A program made the translations under genes and the position numbers. The notes below the pieces were generated by a model that worked only from the letters and a program-made list of their open reading frames with translations, did no database searches and was not told where the DNA came from. From Odobenus rosmarus divergens (lineage: Eukaryota > Chordata > Mammalia > Carnivora > Odobenidae), in contig NW_004451408.1 of assembly GCF_000321225.1 (NCBI RefSeq), positions 93,069-157,068 on the forward strand: DNA of 64,000 nt, given 5' to 3'. Shown here in pieces: positions 58,041-64,000 of this stretch. The stretch's first letter is position 1. The number at the start of each line of letters is the position of its first letter.

Positions 58041-58273
58041 TAAAGTCCATGTTTGGGGCGCCTGGGTGGCTCAGTCAGTTAAGCGTCTGCCTTCGGCTCA
58101 GGTCATGATCCCAGGGTCCTGGGATCGAGCCCCGCATCGGGCTCCCTGCTCAGCGGGAGGCCTGCTTCTCCCTCTCCCACTCCCCCTGCTTGTGTTCCCT
58201 CTCTCGCTGTGTCTCGCTCTCTGTCAAATAAATAAATAAAATCTTTTTTAAAAAATAAATAAAGTCCATGTTT
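58041..58273 (+). mobile_element. Young, near-consensus Can-SINE with perfect duplication
   Basis: Element 58055-58259, the most consensus-like copy in the window: intact A and B boxes (TGGCTCAGTCAGTTAAGCG, GGGATCGAGCCCCGC), full body and tail. The duplication TAAAGTCCATGTTT is perfect at 58041-58054 and 58260-58273. Confidence 0.98.
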
Positions 58274-58596
58274 TTTTGCAAGACACCATGATCTTGAGGT
58301 TGTCCCAGAAAGGTCTAGGTGAAGGACCAAACTTGAAGAGAGGAAAATGGAAAAAGGCCACTTTATCCCATATTCAGGAAGTAACAGCCAAGCAGAAAAT
58401 TATGCTTACGGGAGAATTTCTCTATGTATATCCTAGTGAGAATAAAGCCTAGAACACCCAAATTATTATTTTGGTCCAATATATATCTGCCTGTAACTTT
58501 CAAATCTGACAGAGGAATTTATCTTGATGTGATAGTTATCCCGAGCACCAGAACTACTTAGACCTTAACATTATCCACTTTAGAAAATTGCAGTGT

Positions 58597-59063
58597 GACA
58601 ACATGGGTGGATCTTGAGGCCATTATGCTAAGTGAAGTGTCAGACAGAGAAAGACAAATACTATATATCACTTATATGTGGACTCTTAAAAACCAAACTT
58701 GTAAAAACAGTAAAATTATGGTTACGAGGGGATGGAGGCTGGAGGAGGATGGAATAGACGTTGATTAAGGGTCCAAACTTGCAATGAGTAGTAAATAAGT
58801 ACTAGAGACCTAATGTACAATATAGTGAACATAGTCAACAATATTATGTTATAATCATCAAACTTGCTAAGAAACTAGATCTTCATTATTCCAACCACTA
58901 AAAAGAAATGATATTTCTGTGACCTGAGAAAGGTGCTAATCATTGCTACAATGGCAATCATATTACAATATATAATTGTATCAAATCAACATGTTGCCCA
59001 CTTTAAATTTGTACAATGTTATACATCAAATATATTTCAATTATAGAAAAAAAGAAAAGAAAA
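58597..59063 (+). mobile_element. Old LINE-1 3' end
   Basis: ACAACATGGGTGGATCTTGA at 58599, ATTATGCTAAGTGAAGTGTC at 58622, ATGGTTACGAGGGGATGGAG near 58720, AACTAGATCTTCATTATTCC at 58873, CTTTAAATTTGTACAATGTT at 59001, then an A-rich end. Confidence 0.9.
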
Positions 59064-59429
59064 TTACTGTGGAGACTAACCCCAAGGAAAATGAAGTCAT
59101 GATTGAGGAAGCATCATTTAAAAAGATCTGGAGGCTGACCCTAAGGCTGGTATGGATGGCTGGACTTAACATGGGAAATGACCCAGCTTGCCTCAGGACT
59201 CTCTTCCTGCTGATGCCGCGAACCTAATAGTTTATGAGAATCTGCCTAACCTAACTGATGTCTTTGCAACACCTTGCATGGCAGAAGAGAGCCCAGAAAT
59301 GAGGTCTATACAGATGGGGTGAGCTATTGGATCTGACTTCTTGGTTTAACAAAAATTGTAGAGGCAAATCCTAAGGGGATGCCCCTTATCATCACACCAT
59401 ATGGTTTATAAGAAGTCATCATCATCATC
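59064..59429. other. Unassigned sequence
   Basis: No gene recognised. An ancient repeat is possible. Confidence 0.35.
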
Positions 59430-59525
59430 CCTGATTAACAGAAGCCAGGCACTGTGCTAGGCACTCTAGGTCTAAGGACAAGGAAAAGCAGAGCTGTTAC
59501 CTTCCCAGAACTTCTAGTCTTGCGG
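59430..59525 (-). mobile_element. L2 fragment
   Basis: GCCAGGCACTGTGCTAGGCA at 59446, then TACCTTCCCAGAACTTCTAG: minus-strand L2. Confidence 0.65.
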
Positions 59526-59569
59526 TGAAGATTTTATTTTTAAAAATCACAGAAATAAATGTATAATTG

Positions 59570-59760
59570 CACTAACAAATTCTAAATACTTTCATTGACT
59601 TATTTGATTCTCATAACCCTAAAAGGAAGGAAGTATTATCCTCATTTTGTGGATAAGTAAATTGGGGTTCAGAGAGGTTAAGTAATCAGCCCAAGGTTAC
59701 ATAGGACTCCGATGTGAGTTTGGTCTAAGTTCAAAGCTACGCCTCTGCATTCTTGAACTA
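59570..59760 (-). mobile_element. MIR relic
   Basis: TCATTTTGTGGATAAGTAAA, TTCAGAGAGGTTAAGTAATC at 59668, AGCCCAAGGTTACATAGGAC: minus-strand MIR. Confidence 0.8.
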
Positions 59761-59830
59761 CTAAAAAAGAAGGACCTAACTTGAGCATTTTGACTTTGAA
59801 CCATGACATGTTAAGTCATGGTACTCTGGG

Positions 59831-60280
59831 TTTTTAAGTTTTTATTTAAATTCCAGTTAACATGCAGTGTTATATTAGTTTCAGGTCTACAATACAGTGA
59901 TTCAACAATTCCATACACCACCCAATACTCATCACAACACATGCCCTCTTTAATGCCCATCACCTGTTTAACCCAACCCCCTCCCCCTTGGTAACCATCA
60001 ATTCTCTATAATTAAGAGTCTGTTTCTTGGTTCCTCTCTCTCTCTCTCACTCAGTCTTTCTCACTCTCTCTCTAACTAATCTCTACTCCCAACATGTGGC
60101 TCTAACTAATGGCCCCAAGATCAAGAGTTGCATATTCCAACCACTGAACCAGCCAGCCTCCCCTGTTTTTTAAATTCCACATATGAGCATTATACTCTCT
60201 AGCTCTGTAAAGAAGCGGTACATATATGCAGTGGAATATTATTCAGCCATGAAAAGGAATGAAATCTCATCATTTGCAAA
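59831..60280 (-). mobile_element. LINE-1 with a 5' inversion (twin priming)
   Basis: 59831-60207 is minus-strand carnivore L1 3' UTR (TTTTTATTTAAATTCCAGTT, AATTAAGAGTCTGTTTCTTG, AAATTCCACATATGAG, ACTCTCTAGCTC). At about 60208 it switches to plus-strand L1 ORF2 end (AAGAAGCGGTACATATATGC, GTGGAATATTATTCAGCCAT, GAAAAGGAATGAAATCTC, CATTTGCAAA). The inverted piece is the L1 segment that lies just upstream of the non-inverted piece. Target duplication not found. Confidence 0.85.
60070..60165 (-). mobile_element. Can-SINE head fragment inside the L1
   Basis: CCCAAGATCAAGAGTTGCAT and head complement ACTGAACCAGCCAGCCTCCC, as in an older minus-strand Can-SINE; CT-rich sequence precedes it. Confidence 0.6.
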
Positions 60281-60467
60281 ATCATTTAACTCTGTTAAAG
60301 TGGTGGTAAGAGACAGGAGGGATGATCATCTGTTGAGCTTTGTGGACTTGGGGACTACTTTATAGTTTTTGCTGTCACATTCCACCAGGTTATCGATATG
60401 AGCAACTCCTTGGGTTTTTCTTATCCTGAGCTCTCTTTAAAAGGAGATGTTTTTGTTTAAAATGTTT

Positions 60468-60572
60468 TTAATGCCTGGCCAGCTCCATCGGTGAGGCATG
60501 TGTCTCTTGATCTTGGGGTTGTGGGTTTGAGCCCTACATGGGGTATTGGGATTACTTAAAATCTTTTTTTAG
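60468..60572 (+). mobile_element. Older short Can-SINE
   Basis: TGCCTGGCCAGCTCCATCGG head, GTGGGTTTGAGCCCTACATG B box at 60522, GGGATTACTTAAAATC tail, without the long CT body. Confidence 0.75.
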
Positions 60573-60659
60573 AAAGGGGGGGATGCTTTTAGAACCTACT
60601 TTTTATTATGCCCTTGTTTATTCATTATGTGATTGTTATCCTTATTTGATTATTTCATT

Positions 60660-61045
60660 ATTGCCCTCGCTTATTCTCAACCAGAAAGTGACCAAAATTC
60701 TTACCATGACAGGTCCCTATGATCTGACCCCTTTCATTCCCTGTCTAGCTCCCAAGCTGGAGCATACCACTCTTTTCAAGATCCTATCTTCTCATTTAAT
60801 TGCTTTCAGAAATTGCCCCCCCAACCCCCAGCAGCTATTTCCTCCTTTGTGCTCCCACCTTTATTTAAGCTCTGATCACCTCATAAGGCATGTGTGCTTC
60901 ACCAGGTGAACCCTGAGTTTCTCCAAGTAAGAACCATGTCATAACCATCTAGATAATTCTAGCATCTAAGAACAGGCACACAGTAGACACTTGATCAATG
61001 CTCAGTGGATGAAAGTATGAATGAGTAAATGAGTGGCTGAACGTC
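60660..61045 (+). mobile_element. L2 relic
   Basis: CTCCAAGTAAGAACCATGTC near 60921, ACAGGCACACAGTAGACACT at 60972, TGAAAGTATGAATGAGTAAA at the end follow the L2 3' UTR. Confidence 0.6.
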
Positions 61046-61109
61046 CTGTAACTCAGGGCTCTAGCATTCCAGGCTAGGCACAACTTTGAAATTCCAAGCA
61101 CGTCATTTC

Positions 61110-61250
61110 ATTTAAGTAGCTCAGTAAGTAGCATCACAGAGGACCAGCTCTGGTGAAATAACCTTTTCCACCACTTTTCTTTTACAGATGAGGACCTGAG
61201 TTTTGCAGAGGAGACTTGCCCGAGGTCACTTCTGCATTACTCTCCACCTG
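61110..61250 (-). mobile_element. MIR relic
   Basis: TTTTACAGATGAGGACCTGA at 61182, CAGAGGAGACTTGCCCGAGG then TCAC: minus-strand MIR. Confidence 0.7.
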
Positions 61251-61889
61251 CCCCTCAATCACTCTTGGTTGCAGGTGCTTCTTTCTTCTAACTTTGAGCT
61301 CAAATGCAATCCCAAGACTTCTATGAAAATTAAAACTAATGACTGATCTACAAAGGAGCCTGTTAGTGTCACAATTACTCAGGGACCTTGAGAGACACTC
61401 TGGTGGGTGGACGGAGGCAGAGGCAATGAGATCATCTGGTGTCTGTGTTTATCAATAAGGATCTTAGTTCCTTCCCTCCATGAAGACTCCCTGCATTTAA
61501 TGGGGAATTTTAAAAGCTTGTGGTTTGCAATAAGATCCATCATGTGGCTTCAGTCAGGCCTATTGTTCCTTGCTGCTCACTGCAAGTACAAAGTGGGACT
61601 CAAACGAATGTGGGTTGATATTGAATAAATATACATATGGCATCAGTAACATACAATTAGCCCAGTCATAGATAGTGCAACTAACACTCAAGCATGAGTT
61701 GTAGCCAAGAACTGGGCAGTCTCAGCCCTAAAATTATTCTAGTGATGAATTCTTTACAAAGAGGTTTTATCTTTAAAGAATTATATGAAAAGTATAATTC
61801 TCCTGCTTATCTCTCAAGAAGCATCCAGACCTCCCCGGCCTGCCCATGGCTCTTTGGCTATTGGCTCTTCCCTTTAGAGAGCAATATCA
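61251..61889. other. Unassigned sequence
   Basis: No gene recognised. Confidence 0.4.
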
Positions 61890-61985
61890 CGTTTTGTTTA
61901 TCCAATCATGTCAATGGACATTTGGGTTGTTTCCCCTTTTTGGCTATCATGAATAACGCTGTTTATGAACACAGGTATATCAAGT
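61890..61985 (-). mobile_element. Short L1 relic
   Basis: ATGGACATTTGGGTTGTTTC at 61914, TTGGCTATCATGAATAACGC at 61940: minus-strand L1 ORF2 end. Confidence 0.7.
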
Positions 61986-63645
61986 TAGATCCCTTCTGAA
62001 GAGCTTGGCAGGAAGTCCTGACCCAACATCCACTTATTTTTCACTGGCCACCCTTCACCGCAAGGGAGTTTGGTGGGCACATTTGCCACCCCAAACAATA
62101 TATTTTCCAAATAAGAAAGAGAGAGAACATTGGGTAAGCAATTAGCAGACCATGAAGCTGTGCTGAAGAGTCTGAGTCTTATCAACATGCCCACTTATTC
62201 TGAAATAATCCCTTCTGCTCCCGAGTCTGAACTTTCCTCCAAGACGGTTTGTCTGGGGGCTAAAGGATTGTATCCCCAGAAAGCCCATTCCCATAAGAGA
62301 CTGACATGTTCAGGCCTGAACGGTAATTCTACTCTATGCTTTTCTGAGCCTTTTCACTTATCTACTCTCTCATCTCCAGACCTACATTTGCAATGACCTG
62401 TTTAACATCCCCACTCAGAAATTCGCTGGTATTTTAACTCTACAGGTCAGAAAAAGGTAACTATCCTCCAGCCACCAAATAGCTCTTCCTTCCTACTTCC
62501 TCATTTCAAGTCAAATAGGCTTTCTTTAACCTTGCAGAGTTTTTGATATGATAATTTGTATTGTGAGGCTCCAGAAAAGGAGGTATAGATGAGAACCCTT
62601 TTCAAAGATATTTGTCCCTGGACCCCTTTTCTTCTTTTACGGACACCTCATGGGATAAGTGTGCTGAGCAACTTGTTATGGGGAAACAGCCATCAAGCCT
62701 GGGGATTCGTAAACCTCTTCAAGTCTCATCTTTGGTGCTTTGCGAGTCACCTGGACTCTGCCTCCCAAAGTCCCTATCTCTCCTTCCCCTCTCTTCTCCC
62801 CTGCTCCATTCATCACACAACGGGGCCATTAGACTGAAGTGGTTCTAACACCTTGACTGCCAACGATGTCGCAAACCAAAACCTAAGCCTGCAAATGCCT
62901 CCGGGGTTACTAAATCGGAACCTAAGGACAACCAATCACAAACAGCCATCTAGGCTTTTCCAAATAAGGCAGCCGCCAGAGCATTAGCTGATCAATAATT
63001 TCCTTGCTTTGGTTTCACCTTCTGTCAATGACGGCCTCCTTGTGCTCTGGTCAGAGGAGGGCCCGTACCCACTTTCTGTTTCCCGCTGCCCTCTTCAAAT
63101 CAATTTTTGTTCAAATACACTCCTAAGATGTTTAACTTACCTCAGTGTATCTTTCAGCACTCCCTTCCATTTCTACGGCCACCAGGCCACCTTTCCCAGT
63201 GTGACCCGCCCCCTGAGCTAGGGCATTTGCTTGGTTCACTCATCCCACACACCGTGACCGGTGCCAGCTCGAGGGATGCGATAGGGCGTGAAGGAGCCTC
63301 CGGCCCTGTCTTCACACCCCATGCCGCTTAGGGTCCGGAAGGCAGGGGGAGACACACCTGCATCAAGGAGTCACAACAGTAAGAGCAAGGTGACAACTGT
63401 GAGGGGCACTGCAGGGGAGAAGACCCTCATGATGCTCCGTGGCTTTCCAGGAAGGTCCCCGAGGAGGACTGTTTGAGCGCAGAGCTCCCGACTGCGTGGG
63501 AGTTTATAAGGCAAATGGAAGGAAGAGAGTTTACCAGGTAGAGCCGGTGCAGGAGGCAGCCTGGGAGCAAGGTGAACCACAGCACAGGACCTGCAGGACA
63601 CAGTGAACAGCGGTGGGCAAGATCAGCCGAAGGTGGCAACAGAGA
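61986..63645. other. Unassigned sequence, GC-richer to the right
   Basis: No gene recognised. 63000-63640 is moderately GC-rich with several overlapping frames under 80 codons on both strands; none has an identifiable family. Confidence 0.4.
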
Positions 63646-63925
63646 TAGGCAGGGCCTTGAAGGCCCTGATAAGAATTTTTCCTGTTAGCCTTTAAGCGAG
63701 GGCTGATTTATCAGTTTCCATTTTGAAAAGTTGGTTTCATCTGCTGTGTGGAAGACATGGGCCTGCAGAGAGACAAGGATGAATGCACAGAGACCAGATA
63801 GAAGTTACTGTAAGAATCCACATGAATGATGGTGCCAGTGGCTGGGGCCGGGGTGGGTGATGGCTAGAGTGGTATTTCAGAGGGTGGGTCAGCAGGACTT
63901 GGGATGGTACTGGATGTGGTTATCT
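63646..63925. mobile_element. Possible ancient repeat (unnamed)
   Basis: GGGCCTTGAAGGCCCTGATA and GAATGATGGTGCCAGTGGCT recall the common ancient repeat also suspected at 55.5-56.8 kb. Weak. Confidence 0.25.
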
Positions 63926-63929
63926 GTGC

Positions 63930-64000
63930 ACAGATCTTTTTCCTTGAAGACAAAAATCTGTGTCTTGCTTAGTTCTCAGTTCGATTCCTCGCACCACACT
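63930..64000 (+). mobile_element. Possible L2 fragment cut by the window edge
   Basis: GAAGACAAAAATCTGTGTCT then TGCTTAGTTCTCAGT resembles the L2 3' UTR. Confidence 0.3.

Overview
This window is nuclear DNA from a carnivoran mammal, most likely an arctoid (bear, seal or mustelid group) rather than a dog or cat. The main evidence is about twenty tRNA-Lys-derived Can-SINEs of the arctoid type (head GGGGCGCCTGGGTGGCTCAG, tail of CT repeats then CAAATAAATAAATAAAATCTT), many with intact target-site duplications. Carnivore-type LINE-1 ends, MIR and L2 relics, LTR relics and simple repeats make up most of the rest. There are no prokaryotic operons, CRISPR arrays or tRNA/rRNA genes, and almost every long open frame is chance or repeat-derived.

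Layout: 1-90 is the 5' start of a minus-strand carnivore LINE-1 that leaves the window to the left. 240-1145 is an old L1 relic. 3144-4440 is the only recognisable protein-coding sequence: a full-length processed GAPDH retrocopy on the minus strand with one in-frame stop, a poly(A) tail and a target-site duplication. 5.3-9.4 kb is dense in Can-SINEs and holds a 49-bp GC-rich minisatellite and a 5'-truncated L1. 9.4-26 kb is mostly unique AT-rich sequence with scattered MIR/L2 relics, a 36-base poly-C run and one SINE. 26-37.6 kb has nested and inverted SINEs, a GC-rich block with a TATA motif and possible first exon (29.3-30.1 kb) and an old L1. 38.5-45.8 kb is a mosaic of LTR, L2 and L1 relics with a 196-base assembly gap. 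46.1-48.4 kb is an unusually repeat-free 2.3-kb block with two minus-strand AATAAA signals and a possible splice acceptor plus short terminal frame; it may be a terminal exon and 3' UTR of a gene I do not recognise. 48.5-64 kb is again intergenic or intronic sequence with SINEs, L2, MIR and L1 relics, including one L1 with a twin-priming inversion.

No set of genes working together is visible. The window looks like intron or intergenic sequence, and its structure is explained chiefly by retrotransposition. Coordinates of old repeats (MIR, L2, L1M) are approximate because they were read by eye against remembered consensus features.
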